From: Pseudomonas taeanensis MS-3
Lineage (GTDB): Bacteria > Pseudomonadota > Gammaproteobacteria > Pseudomonadales > Pseudomonadaceae
Direction of reading: 5' to 3'
Assembly: GCF_000498575.2 (NCBI RefSeq)
Contig: NZ_AWSQ01000001.1
Coordinates: 1,035,914 to 1,099,913 of the forward strand
DNA length: 64,000 nucleotides
Position numbers and translations under genes: made by a program. Below are positions 36,011 to 44,585 of this stretch, one piece after another; positions within the stretch are counted from its first letter, which is position 1, and each line of letters opens with the position of its first letter. The notes beneath the pieces are model-generated. The model had not been told where the DNA came from. It worked only from the letters and a program-made list of their open reading frames with translations, and searched no databases.

Positions 36011-36361
36011 GGTGAGGAGAACCTCCGTGTGAATATGGCCGCGATCCTCGTTGCCTCTTGGTGTCTGCGCAAGCCTCTGCCGACGAACTGCATGACTTTG
36101 TTCAAGGTTGGTAAATATTTGTTTTTAACGGAGAACTTAAGGGTTTTCGCTGGGTCTGAGGCTTCTTGGTGCGTCGTGTTTGGGCGCTATTTCTGGACTG
36201 AAATGCTGGCCATCTGCCCGTTTGTGTCGCGTCACCTGAGGCCATTTAACCGGGCCGTACACACCACCAAACGCAGTTCGGCTGCCCCATCCGCGGGCTT
36301 AAGATGCAACTGACTGGTTAGGCGCCATAGGGCGCCTACAGCTGGCTTCCACTGTATCGCT
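36011..36361. other. Intergenic region, somewhat AT-rich, no gene seen
   Basis: 351 bp upstream of the glycine-zipper genes. It includes an AT-rich promoter-like segment (about 36100-36140) and a small palindrome TAGGCGCC/GGCGCCTA at about 36319-36338. A 94-codon plus-strand frame starts with GTG and has no recognisable product; I do not call it. Confidence 0.4.
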
Positions 36362-37450
36362 CTACAGCAGGCTTTCCTTGCTCCACAGCTCCAGTGCCTG
36401 GGTCAGTGGCAGCACCTCGCCGGGGCGGCTCAGGGCGTAACCCGGCAACTGACCGATGCGCGCCTGGAACTCGGGATTCTGCAGCACCTTGAGCAGGGCG
36501 CCCATGGCCGGCAATTGCAGGCTGTCTTCGCGGCAGAGCAAACAGTAGTGCTCGCGGGCCATGGGAATGAAGGTCAGGCCAAACTGGCGCGCCGCCGCCT
36601 CGACGCCGAAGCCGGCGTCGGCCATGCCGCTGGCGACATAGGCGGCGACCGCCGCATGGGTGAATTCCTCGTTGTGAAAGCCATTGATCGCCGTGCTGTC
36701 CAGGTTGTCGCGGCGCAGCAGGCCTTCCAGCAGCATGCGCGTACCCGAGCCCTGCTCGCGGTTGACGAAGCGCAGGTTGCCACGCAGCAGGTCGGCCAGT
36801 TGATGGACGTCATGCGGGTTGCCGGGGGCGAGGATCAGCCCCTGGGTGCGCACGACGAAGGTGATCACCCGTTGATCGGCGCGCAGCCAGGGTTGGATGC
36901 GGCTCATGCTCAGGGCGCCGAGCGGCCCTGAGGGCACATGCAGGCCGGCCACCTCGCAGTCGTGGCGCTGCAGGGCGATCATCGCCTCGCTGCCGCTGCG
37001 AAATTGCACCTCCCATTGCCAGCTCGAATCCTGCTCCAGCCATTCGCGCAATGCGGCCACGGCGAAGCCGTGACTGGCGTGGATGCGCAGGCCGGGGTTG
37101 CTCGCCTGCAAGACCCGGTTCAGTTCCAGCTCCAGCTCGCTGGCCAGGTTGTCCAGCTGCGGCGACAGGCGTGCACGTATCCGTTGGTCGGCCCACAGCA
37201 GTTTCTCGCCGAGCGGGGCGAGGTGCGCACCCTTGCCGCGCGCCAGGATGATCAGCGGGGTGCCGAAGAATTCCTGCCACTTGCCCAGCAGGTTCCAGGC
37301 ATGCCGATAGGAGTAGCCGGTGCGGGCTGCGGCCTCGGTCAGCTTGCCGGTGTCGTGTACCGCTTGCAGCAGCGCCAGGCCTTGCGGGTCAAGGCTGCTA
37401 CCGTCGTTCTGGTGGAAGCGCCAGCGTGGCTGGATATCGATGCGGATCAT
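36362..37450 (-). CDS. ModE-like HTH transcriptional regulator with periplasmic-binding-type effector domain
   Basis: A 362-aa regulator. Residues 15-105 form a LysR/ModE-type winged helix (LALLQAVHDTGKLTEAAARTGYSYRHAWNLLGKW), and residues 115-350 a PBP-like ligand-binding domain of the molybdate/tungstate-binding superfamily (NRVLQASNPGLRIHASHGFAVAAL, NREQGSGTRMLLEGLL, FHNEEFTHAAVAAYVASGMADAGFGVEA). This architecture is associated with molybdoenzyme genes. It is divergent from fdsGBAD and is the likely regulator of that operon; the signal (molybdate or formate-related) is not evident. Confidence 0.88.
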   Translation of the reverse strand: MIRIDIQPRWRFHQNDGSSLDPQGLALLQAVHDTGKLTEAAARTGYSYRHAWNLLGKWQEFFGTPLIILARGKGAHLAPLGEKLLWADQRIRARLSPQLDNLASELELELNRVLQASNPGLRIHASHGFAVAALREWLEQDSSWQWEVQFRSGSEAMIALQRHDCEVAGLHVPSGPLGALSMSRIQPWLRADQRVITFVVRTQGLILAPGNPHDVHQLADLLRGNLRFVNREQGSGTRMLLEGLLRRDNLDSTAINGFHNEEFTHAAVAAYVASGMADAGFGVEAAARQFGLTFIPMAREHYCLLCREDSLQLPAMGALLKVLQNPEFQARIGQLPGYALSRPGEVLPLTQALELWSKESLL

Positions 37451-37569
37451 ATGCTAGGTACTTCATATTTGATCGAGAGGTGGCCCATGATACTTTGCGT
37501 CATCGGGCAAATTTCAGCCTGATTATAAGAACTTTATTTCATATGTGGCGGCCCGTTAGGGTGACGCCA

Positions 37570-37611
37570 GAAATAACCGACTCATCAGCCGTGAGTGAGT
37601 CGAGTTATTTC
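37570..37611. promoter_or_regulatory. Near-perfect inverted repeat in the fds promoter region
   Basis: GAAATAACCGACTCA (37570-37584) and TGAGTCGAGTTATTTC (37596-37611) form a 15-bp inverted repeat interrupted by a one-base bulge, 42 bp before the fdsG start. It lies between the divergent regulator and the operon, so an operator is likely; an mRNA hairpin is the alternative. Confidence 0.55.
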
Positions 37612-37652
37612 CTAGACAGCACCGGCTTTACCCGCCGGCTGGAGCTTCGAAC

Positions 37653-38147
37653 ATGGCCACTCTTCCCCAGCGCTTCGACCCCGAGCAGTGCCAGGCCGTT
37701 ACCCGTGAGGTGCTGGCCGCCCACCGGGATCAGCCGGGCGCGCTGCTGCCCATCCTCCACGACATCCAGGATCGCCTCGGCGCCGTGCCGCCCGAGATGC
37801 TGCCGCTGATCGCCGAGGACCTCTGCCTGTCGCGCGCCGAGGTGCACGGGGTGGTCAGTTTCTACCACGATTTCCGCGCCAGCCCGCCCGGCCGCCAACA
37901 CCTCAAGCTGTGCCAGGCCGAAGCCTGCCAGTCGATGGGGGTCAAGGCGCTGACCGCGGAGCTGCAGAGCAAGCTCGGCCTGGAGCTGGGTGAGACTCGC
38001 GAAGACGGCAGCCTGACCTTCGAGGCGGTGTACTGCCTGGGCAACTGCGCCTGCGCGCCGAACGCCATGCTCAACGGCGAGTTGCACGGCCGCGTCGATG
38101 CCGAGGGCCTGCTGGCCCTGTTGGCCGAACAGGAGACACAGGCATGA
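37653..38147 (+). CDS. fdsG: NAD-linked formate dehydrogenase subunit gamma
   Basis: A 164-aa NuoE-like subunit with a thioredoxin-like [2Fe-2S] domain: ligands in KLCQAEACQSMG (two Cys) and YCLGNCACAPNAM (the others). In FdsGBAD enzymes it takes electrons from FdsB or FdsA within the soluble cytoplasmic complex that oxidises formate to CO2 with NAD+. An N-terminal helical region includes LLPILHDIQDRLG, as in NuoE. The stop overlaps the fdsB start by 4 bp. Confidence 0.94.
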   Translation: MATLPQRFDPEQCQAVTREVLAAHRDQPGALLPILHDIQDRLGAVPPEMLPLIAEDLCLSRAEVHGVVSFYHDFRASPPGRQHLKLCQAEACQSMGVKALTAELQSKLGLELGETREDGSLTFEAVYCLGNCACAPNAMLNGELHGRVDAEGLLALLAEQETQA

Positions 38148-39733
38148 GCGAGGCGACTATGAGTGCAGGTACTTTGACCGTCTACGTGCCGCGTGACGCC
38201 ACCGCCCTGAGCCTGGGTGCCGACCGGGTGGCCCAGGCCATCGCCGCCGAGGCCAAGGCGCGCAACCTGGAAATCAAACTGGTGCGCAACGGCTCGCGCG
38301 GGCTGTTCTGGCTCGAGCCCATGGTCGAGGTCAACACCCCGGCCGGTCGTGTGGCCTATGGCCCGGTCAAGACCAAGGACGTGCCGGGCCTGTTCGACGC
38401 CGGCTTCCTCGAAGGCAAGGCGCATGCGCTGGGCCAGGGCCTGACCGAAGAGATCGACTACCTCAAGCGCCAGGAGCGCCTGACTTTCGCCCGCGCCGGG
38501 ATCACCGATCCCTGGTCGCTGGACGACTACATTGCCCACGACGGCTACCGCGGCCTCAAGCGCGCGCTGAGCATGGCGCCCGAGGCCATCGTTGCCGAAG
38601 TCACCGAATCCGGCCTGCGCGGTCGTGGCGGCGCGGCCTTCCCCACGGGGATCAAGTGGCGCACCGTGGCCGGCTGCGAGGCGGCGCAGAAGTACATCGT
38701 CTGCAACGCCGACGAAGGCGACTCCGGCACCTTCTCCGACCGCATGGTGATGGAAGACGACCCCTATGTATTGATCGAGGGCATGACCATCGCCGGTCTC
38801 GCCGTCGGCGCGACCATGGGCTATATCTACCTGCGCTCTGAATACCCGCACGCCGAGGCGGCGCTGACCGCGACCATCGCCAGCGCCTACGCCGCCGGCT
38901 ACCTGGGCGACGACGTGCTCGGCAGCGGCAAGGCCTTCCATCTGGAGCTGCGTCGCGGCGCCGGGGCCTACATCTGTGGCGAGGAAACCGCGCTGCTGGA
39001 AAGCCTCGAGGGCAAGCGCGGCACCGTGCGGCCGAAGCCGCCGCTGCCGGCCATCGAGGGTCTGTTCGGCCAGCCGACGGTGATCAACAACGTGATCTCC
39101 CTGGCCTCGGTGCCGATCATCCTCGACAAGGGCGGCGCCTACTACAAGGACTTCGGCATGGGCCGCTCGCTCGGCACCCTGCCGATCCAGCTGACCGGCA
39201 ACATTGCCCGTGGCGGCCTGATCGAGAAGGCCTTCGGCGTCACCCTGCGCGAGCTGCTGTATGAATACGGCGGCGGCTCGGCCAGTGGCCGGCCGATCCG
39301 CGCGGTGCAGGTAGGCGGCCCGCTGGGCGCCTACCTGCCGGAATCGCAGTTCGACACCCCGCTGGACTACGAGGCCTTCGCCGCTCTCGGCGCGGTGCTC
39401 GGTCACGGCGGCATCGTGGTGTTCGACGACACGGTCGACCTGGCCGAGATGGCCCGCTATGCCATGGAATTCTGCGCCATCGAGTCCTGTGGCAAGTGCA
39501 CGCCCTGCCGGATCGGTTCGACCCGTGGCGAGGAGCTGCTCGATCAGATCATCGTGGCCCGCTCGGAAGGTCCGCAACCGGGTCGCATCGAGCTGCTCAA
39601 GAGTCTCTGCGACACCATGCTCGGCGGTTCGCTCTGCGCCCTTGGGGGCATGACCCCCTACCCGGTGATGAGCGCCCTCAACCACTTTCCCGAGGACTTC
39701 GGGGTGTCGCCAGACACCACCGAAGCCCGCTGA
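38144..39733 (+). CDS. fdsB: NAD-linked formate dehydrogenase subunit beta (NAD/FMN)
   Basis: A 529-aa NuoF-like flavoprotein that passes electrons to NAD+. An N-terminal thioredoxin-like extension (about 1-115) is followed by the NAD- and FMN-binding Gly-rich segments (GLRGRGGAAFPTGIKW and NADEGDSGTFSDR), GAYICGEETALLESLEGKRG and the [4Fe-4S] motif ESCGKCTPCRIGSTRG, with the last cysteine in LGGSLCALGG. It overlaps fdsG by 4 bp and is separated from fdsA by 15 bp. Start at 38144 or the ATG at 38159. Confidence 0.95.
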   Translation: MSEATMSAGTLTVYVPRDATALSLGADRVAQAIAAEAKARNLEIKLVRNGSRGLFWLEPMVEVNTPAGRVAYGPVKTKDVPGLFDAGFLEGKAHALGQGLTEEIDYLKRQERLTFARAGITDPWSLDDYIAHDGYRGLKRALSMAPEAIVAEVTESGLRGRGGAAFPTGIKWRTVAGCEAAQKYIVCNADEGDSGTFSDRMVMEDDPYVLIEGMTIAGLAVGATMGYIYLRSEYPHAEAALTATIASAYAAGYLGDDVLGSGKAFHLELRRGAGAYICGEETALLESLEGKRGTVRPKPPLPAIEGLFGQPTVINNVISLASVPIILDKGGAYYKDFGMGRSLGTLPIQLTGNIARGGLIEKAFGVTLRELLYEYGGGSASGRPIRAVQVGGPLGAYLPESQFDTPLDYEAFAALGAVLGHGGIVVFDDTVDLAEMARYAMEFCAIESCGKCTPCRIGSTRGEELLDQIIVARSEGPQPGRIELLKSLCDTMLGGSLCALGGMTPYPVMSALNHFPEDFGVSPDTTEAR

Positions 39734-39748
39734 TCCGGAGGCGTCCTC

Positions 39749-42592
39749 ATGGCCCTGTATCGTGAACTCGACTATGGCACCCCAGCCCGTACCGGCGCCC
39801 CGGTAACGGTGGAAATCGACGGCACTGCCATTACCGTGCCGGCTGGCACTTCGGTGATGCGCGCCGCGCAAGAGGCCGGCATCTCGGTGCCGAAGTTGTG
39901 CGCCAGCGACAGCCTCGAGCCGTTCGGCTCCTGCCGCCTGTGCACCGTGGAAATCGAAGGCCGCCGCGGTTATCCGGCGTCCTGCACCACCCCGGTGGAA
40001 GCCGGCATGAAGGTCCGCACGCAGAGCCCGAAGCTGGCCGAACTGCGCCGCGGCACCATGGAACTGTACATCTCCGACCACCCGCTGGACTGCCTGACCT
40101 GTTCGGCCAACGGCAACTGCGAGCTGCAGGACATGGCCGGCGTGGTTGGTCTGCGCGAGGTGCGCTACGACCCGGTGAAGACCCACCTGGCCGAGACCAA
40201 GGACGAGTCCAACCCCTATTTCAGCTACGACCCGGCCAAGTGCATCGTCTGCAACCGCTGCGTGCGCGCCTGTGAAGAAGTGCAGGGCACCTTCGCCCTG
40301 ACCATCGACGGTCGCGGCTTCGACTCGCGCGTCGCCGCCGGCCAGGACGAGGATTTCCTCGACTCCGAGTGCGTGTCCTGCGGCGCCTGCGTGCAGGCCT
40401 GCCCGACCGCCACGCTGATGGAAAAGTCGGTGATCGAGATGGGCCAGGCCGAGCGCAGCGTGATCACCACCTGCGCTTACTGCGGCGTCGGCTGTTCGTT
40501 CAAGGCCGAGGTCAAAGGCAACGAAGTGGTGCGCATGGTGCCGAACAAGGATGGCCACGCCAACCACGGCCACTCCTGCGTCAAGGGCCGTTTCGCCTGG
40601 GGTTACGCCACCCACCCGGACCGCATCGCCGCGCCGATGATCCGCGACAGCATCGACCAGCCCTGGCGCACCGTCAGCTGGGACGAGGCGATCAGCTACA
40701 CCGCCAAGCGCTTCAAGGACATCCAGGCGCAGTACGGCCGCGACTCGGTCGGCGGCCTGACCTCCTCGCGCTGCACCAACGAAGAAGCCTACCTGGTGCA
40801 GAAACTGGTGCGCGCCGCGTTCGGCAACAACAACGTCGACACCTGCGCGCGGGTCTGCCACTCGCCGACCGGCTACGGCCTCAAGGTCACCCTCGGCGAG
40901 TCCGCCGGGACCCAGGACTTCGACTCGGTGCTGAGCGCCGACGTGGTGCTGGTGATCGGTGCCAACCCCACCGACGGCCACCCGGTATTCGCCTCGCAGC
41001 TCAAGCGTCGCCTGCGTGAAGGCGCCCGCCTGATCGTCGCCGACCCGCGCGGCATCGACCTGGTGCGCTCGCCGCACATCAAGGCCGATCATCACCTGCA
41101 GCTGCGTCCGGGCAGCAACGTCGCCCTGCTCAACAGCCTGGGTCACGTCATCGTCACCGAAGGGTTGGTCGACGAAGCCTTCGTCGCCGAGCGCTGCGAG
41201 GCCGAGGCCTTCCAGCAATGGCGCGATTTCGTCGCCGATGAGCGGCAGAGCCCCGAGGCCCTGGAAGCCTCGACAGGCGTGCCTGCTGCCGAAGTACGCG
41301 GCGCCGCACGGCTGTACGCCCTCGGCGGTAACGCGGCGATCTACTATGGTCTCGGCGTGACCGAGCACAGCCAGGGCTCCTCGACCGTGATGGCGATCGC
41401 CAACCTGGCCATGGCCACCGGAAACATCGGCCGCACCGGCGTCGGCGTCAACCCGCTGCGCGGGCAGAACAACGTGCAGGGTTCCTGCGACATGGGTTCC
41501 TTCCCCCATGAGCTGCCGGGCTATCGTCACGTTTCCGACCCGGTGGTGCGTCCGCAGTTCGAAGAGGCCTGGGGCGTCAAGCTGCTCGACGAACCGGGCC
41601 TGCGCATCCCCAATATGTTGGCTGCCGCCCATGCCGGCACCTTCAAGGGCATCTACATCCAGGGTGAAGACCCGGCGCAGTCCGACCCGGACACCCAGCA
41701 CGTCACCGACGCGCTGAAGGCCATGGAGTGCGTGGTGGTGCAGGACCTGTTCCTCAACGAAACCGCCAAGTTCGCCCACGTGTTCCTGCCGGGCGCTTCG
41801 TTCCTCGAGAAGAACGGCACCTTCACCAACGCCGAGCGGCGCATCTCGCCGGTGCGCAAGGTGATGCCGGCGCTGGCTGGCAAGGAGGACTGGGAAGTCA
41901 CGGTGGCGCTGTCCAACGCCCTCGGCTACCCGATGAACTACAGCCATCCGTCGGAGATCATGGACGAAATCGCTAGCCTGACGCCGACCTTCACCGGGGT
42001 CAGCTACGCCAAGCTGGAGCGCATGGGCAGCATTCAGTGGCCGTGCAACGACGAGGCGCCGGAAGGTACGCCGATCATGCACGAGGACGCCTTCGTGCGC
42101 GGCAAGGGTCGCTTCATGGTCACCGAGTACATCCCGACTGAGGAGCGCACCTCGCGCAAGCGCCCGCTGATCCTCACCACCGGGCGGATTCTCTCGCAGT
42201 ACAACGTCGGCGCGCAGACCCGGCGCACCGACAACGGTGCCTGGCACTCCGAGGACGTGCTGGAACTGCACCCGGTGGATGCCGAGGATCGCGGGATCAA
42301 GGACGGTGACTGGGTCGGCATCAACAGCCGCGCCGGCGAGACGGTGATGCGCGCGGTGGTGACCGAGCGGATGCAGCCGGGGGTGGTCTACACCACCTTC
42401 CACCATCCGGAATCCGGCGCCAACGTGATCACCACCGACAACTCGGACTGGGCGACCAACTGCCCCGAGTACAAGGTCACCGCCGTACAGATCAGCAAGG
42501 TGGAAGCGCCTTCGCAGTGGCAGGATGAGTTCCAGGCCTTCACCAAGGAGCAGCTCGACCTGCTGCCGCGGATCAAGGTGACCCAGCTCTAA
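39749..42592 (+). CDS. fdsA: NAD-linked formate dehydrogenase catalytic subunit alpha
   Basis: The 947-aa molybdenum-containing subunit that oxidises formate. From the N-terminus: [2Fe-2S] ferredoxin domain (CASDSLEPFGSCRLC, PASCTTP), His-ligated [4Fe-4S] (HPLDCLTCSANGNCELQ), two ferredoxin-type clusters (CIVCNRCVRACEE and CVSCGACVQACPTATL), another [4Fe-4S] (CAYCGVGCSFKAE, GHSCVKGRF) and the bis-MGD domain with the metal-ligand Cys in CARVCHSPTGYGL. The C-terminal MGD-binding domain runs from about residue 810. GGAGG precedes the ATG. Maturation needs FdhD, encoded 2 kb downstream on the other strand. Confidence 0.96.
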   Translation: MALYRELDYGTPARTGAPVTVEIDGTAITVPAGTSVMRAAQEAGISVPKLCASDSLEPFGSCRLCTVEIEGRRGYPASCTTPVEAGMKVRTQSPKLAELRRGTMELYISDHPLDCLTCSANGNCELQDMAGVVGLREVRYDPVKTHLAETKDESNPYFSYDPAKCIVCNRCVRACEEVQGTFALTIDGRGFDSRVAAGQDEDFLDSECVSCGACVQACPTATLMEKSVIEMGQAERSVITTCAYCGVGCSFKAEVKGNEVVRMVPNKDGHANHGHSCVKGRFAWGYATHPDRIAAPMIRDSIDQPWRTVSWDEAISYTAKRFKDIQAQYGRDSVGGLTSSRCTNEEAYLVQKLVRAAFGNNNVDTCARVCHSPTGYGLKVTLGESAGTQDFDSVLSADVVLVIGANPTDGHPVFASQLKRRLREGARLIVADPRGIDLVRSPHIKADHHLQLRPGSNVALLNSLGHVIVTEGLVDEAFVAERCEAEAFQQWRDFVADERQSPEALEASTGVPAAEVRGAARLYALGGNAAIYYGLGVTEHSQGSSTVMAIANLAMATGNIGRTGVGVNPLRGQNNVQGSCDMGSFPHELPGYRHVSDPVVRPQFEEAWGVKLLDEPGLRIPNMLAAAHAGTFKGIYIQGEDPAQSDPDTQHVTDALKAMECVVVQDLFLNETAKFAHVFLPGASFLEKNGTFTNAERRISPVRKVMPALAGKEDWEVTVALSNALGYPMNYSHPSEIMDEIASLTPTFTGVSYAKLERMGSIQWPCNDEAPEGTPIMHEDAFVRGKGRFMVTEYIPTEERTSRKRPLILTTGRILSQYNVGAQTRRTDNGAWHSEDVLELHPVDAEDRGIKDGDWVGINSRAGETVMRAVVTERMQPGVVYTTFHHPESGANVITTDNSDWATNCPEYKVTAVQISKVEAPSQWQDEFQAFTKEQLDLLPRIKVTQL

Positions 42593-42604
42593 GCGCCGCT
42601 GACA

Positions 42605-42629
42605 GCGGGCGATCCGCGTGATCGCCCGC
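42605..42629 (+). promoter_or_regulatory. mRNA hairpin between fdsA and fdsD
   Basis: A 10-bp perfect stem (GCGGGCGATC with GATCGCCCGC, 5-nt loop) in the 78-bp gap between fdsA and fdsD, without a T run. It may lower downstream expression or protect the fdsA 3' end. Confidence 0.5.
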
Positions 42630-42670
42630 CGTCATTCTTCTTCCGCTGTTCGACCGCCAGAGGTTCGCAG

Positions 42671-42919
42671 ATGGGCATGAACGCCACACAATTGATCAAG
42701 ATGGCCAACCAGATCGGCGCCTTCTTCGCCTCACAACCCAACCCCGAGCAGGCGCGCGCGGATTTCGCCATGCACCTGAAGAAACAATGGGACCCGCAGA
42801 TGCGCACCGCGCTTTATGTGCACATCGATGCTACCGCCGGTGAAGGCCTCAGCGCCTTCGCCCTGGAGGCGATGCAGGGCCTGCGCGAGCAGATCGAACC
42901 GCTGGCCAGGAGCGCCTGA
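42671..42919 (+). CDS. fdsD: Formate dehydrogenase delta subunit
   Basis: A small 82-aa FdsD-type protein: NATQLIKMANQIGAFFASQPNPEQARADFAMHLKKQWDP-like N-terminal part (residues 3-40) and a short helical C-terminus. FdsD is needed for or associated with the FdsGBA complex; it carries no cofactor motif. It is the last gene of the operon and is followed by a terminator. Confidence 0.93.
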   Translation: MGMNATQLIKMANQIGAFFASQPNPEQARADFAMHLKKQWDPQMRTALYVHIDATAGEGLSAFALEAMQGLREQIEPLARSA

Positions 42920-42967
42920 TCGACTGTCCGCCACACTGACCTCGAGCAGACGCAACGCCCAACAAGA

Positions 42968-42990
42968 AGCCCGCATCGCGCGGGCTTTTT
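42968..42990 (+). terminator. Rho-independent terminator of the fds operon
   Basis: AGCCCGC / GCGGGCT stem with a 5-nt loop followed by five T, about 50 bp after fdsD. Confidence 0.85.
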
Positions 42991-43040
42991 GTTGGGCGGG
43001 AAGATAGGCGCGCAGGTCTCGGCAGCTGCCGCTTCTGAGC

Positions 43041-43928
43041 TCAGCGCGTTGCAGGCGCTATCGAAAAGTACGGGCTAATCCGCTGCAAGAGCAGTTCGGC
43101 TCGGGCTGACAATGGCCATTCCGCACGGTGCAGCAGCCACAGGGTGTCGACCACGGCAGGCGTTCCCTCTATCACATGGATGGCGTCCTGCCGTGGGAAC
43201 GCCAGGCGCGCATAGCGTGGAATCACCGTGAAGCCCAGGCCGCGAGCCACAGGCTCGAGGATCAGACCGATCTGGTTGGTGAAGCCGTGGCAGGGCAGGC
43301 TGCGCACGCCTGGGCCGCCGGGAAAGCGCCGGCTGAGCAGACGCCCGGCCATGGCTCGGCCATCCGGGTGGTCGATGAAGCCGAGGCGATCGAGATCGGC
43401 CCAGCAATGCACCTGTTCGCCAGCGGGCACCACCAGCTCCAGTGGTTCCTCGGCGAAGCGGCTGACGCTCAGGCGCGGGTCGTCCGGCTTGAGGGTGACC
43501 AGCCCGAGTTCGAAGCGGTTATCCAGCACCGCCTCAAGCACTTCGCGGTCCGGGGCAAAGCGATGGCGGATGCTCAGGCCCGGGTGCGCCTGTTGCAACT
43601 CGAGCAGGTAGGGATAGAGCGCCAGGCCGATGCTCCCCGGGCTGATCAGGCCGATCTCACCCTGCTCGGCGTCGGCCTCGGACAGGCGCTGCTGCAAACG
43701 CTGGTCGGCGGCGCCGACCTCGGCGCAGTAGTCGAGCAAGGCGCGGCCGGCGGGGGTCAGTTCGAGCTGGCGCGGACGGCGGATCAGCAGTGGGCCCAGG
43801 CGTTCTTCCAGGCGCTGCACGTGCTGGCTGACGGCAGCCTGAGTCAGGTCCAGGCGCTCGGCGGTGCGGGTGAAACTGCCCTGCTCGGCGAGGGCGGCGA
43901 AGGAGCGTAGCCATTGCGGGTTAAGCAT
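43041..43928 (-). CDS. LysR-family transcriptional regulator
   Basis: A 295-aa LysR-type regulator. The N-terminal winged helix is intact (LRSFAALAEQGSFTRTAERLDLTQAAVSQHVQRLEERLG, about 8-45), followed by the co-inducer-binding domain. It is divergent from the VOC-family gene with a 96-bp spacer that holds an ATAATC-tgat-GATTAT palindrome, so it probably controls that gene and itself. No link to formate metabolism is evident from its sequence. Confidence 0.92.
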   Translation of the reverse strand: MLNPQWLRSFAALAEQGSFTRTAERLDLTQAAVSQHVQRLEERLGPLLIRRPRQLELTPAGRALLDYCAEVGAADQRLQQRLSEADAEQGEIGLISPGSIGLALYPYLLELQQAHPGLSIRHRFAPDREVLEAVLDNRFELGLVTLKPDDPRLSVSRFAEEPLELVVPAGEQVHCWADLDRLGFIDHPDGRAMAGRLLSRRFPGGPGVRSLPCHGFTNQIGLILEPVARGLGFTVIPRYARLAFPRQDAIHVIEGTPAVVDTLWLLHRAEWPLSARAELLLQRISPYFSIAPATR

Positions 43929-43948
43929 AACGATCTCTTATTGAAATC

Positions 43949-43964
43949 ATAATCTGATGATTAT
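43949..43964. promoter_or_regulatory. Likely LysR operator
   Basis: ATAATCTGATGATTAT, a dyad with perfect 6-bp arms, in the AT-rich divergent spacer between the LysR gene and the VOC gene. Further ATC/GAT half-site-like sequences (AAATCAT, TTGATTATG) flank it. T-N11-A palindromes of this sort are typical LysR sites. Confidence 0.6.
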
Positions 43965-44024
43965 TTTGATTATGAGTCGACGTGCCTAGACTGGCCACCC
44001 TTCACTCACCACGAGGCACTGTTC

Positions 44025-44531
44025 ATGTCCAGCGTCTATCCGCGCAGCTTTTCCCACATCGGCCTGTCGGTCACCGATCTCGACGCCGCTGTGAAGTTCT
44101 ACACCGAGGTCATGGGCTGGTACCTGATCATGCCGCCGACCACCATCAGCGAAGACGACTCGGCCATCGGCGTCATGTGCACCGACGTATTCGGCGCCGG
44201 CTGGGGCTCGTTCCGCATCGCCCACCTGTCCACCGGTGACCGTATCGGCGTGGAAATCTTCCAGTTTCGCAATGCGGTAAAACCGCAAAACAACTTCGAG
44301 TACTGGAAGACCGGAATATTCCACTTCTGCGTCCAGGATCCCGATGTGGAAGGCCTGGCCGCCAAGGTGGTCGCCGCTGGCGGTAAGCAGCGCATGCCAG
44401 TGCGTGAATACTTCCCGGGCGAGAAGCCGTTCCGCATGGTCTACATGGAAGACCCCTTCGGCAACATCCTGGAGATCTACAGCCACAGCTACGAGCTGAC
44501 CTACGCCGCCGGCGCCTATACCTCGGGCTAA
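44025..44531 (+). CDS. VOC-superfamily protein (glyoxalase/extradiol dioxygenase-like)
   Basis: A 168-aa two-module vicinal-oxygen-chelate protein. Putative metal ligands are His in FSHIGLSVTDLD (residue about 10), Glu in RIGVEIFQFRN, His in TGIFHFCVQDPDVEG and Glu in FGNILEIYSHS, consistent with a glyoxalase I-type or related enzyme. Substrate unknown. It is divergent from a LysR gene that probably regulates it. Confidence 0.88.
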   Translation: MSSVYPRSFSHIGLSVTDLDAAVKFYTEVMGWYLIMPPTTISEDDSAIGVMCTDVFGAGWGSFRIAHLSTGDRIGVEIFQFRNAVKPQNNFEYWKTGIFHFCVQDPDVEGLAAKVVAAGGKQRMPVREYFPGEKPFRMVYMEDPFGNILEIYSHSYELTYAAGAYTSG

Positions 44532-44585
44532 ACCCTCCCGGGGCCTGGGGTCGGGCTTGCGTTCACCGCAGGCTGTGGTGGTTGC

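Noticed and set aside
36029..36313. A 94-codon plus-strand frame upstream of the glycine-zipper genes
   Set aside because: GTG start, unremarkable composition, and it overlaps the promoter area of the leftward gene.
37482..37499. TGGC...TTGC resembling a sigma-54 promoter before fdsG
   Set aside because: The spacing between the two boxes is three bases too long for sigma-54.
37862..42406. A 1514-codon open frame on the minus strand over the fds operon
   Set aside because: It is the exact antisense of fdsGBA, has no start signals or domain sequence, and arises from GC-rich codon bias.
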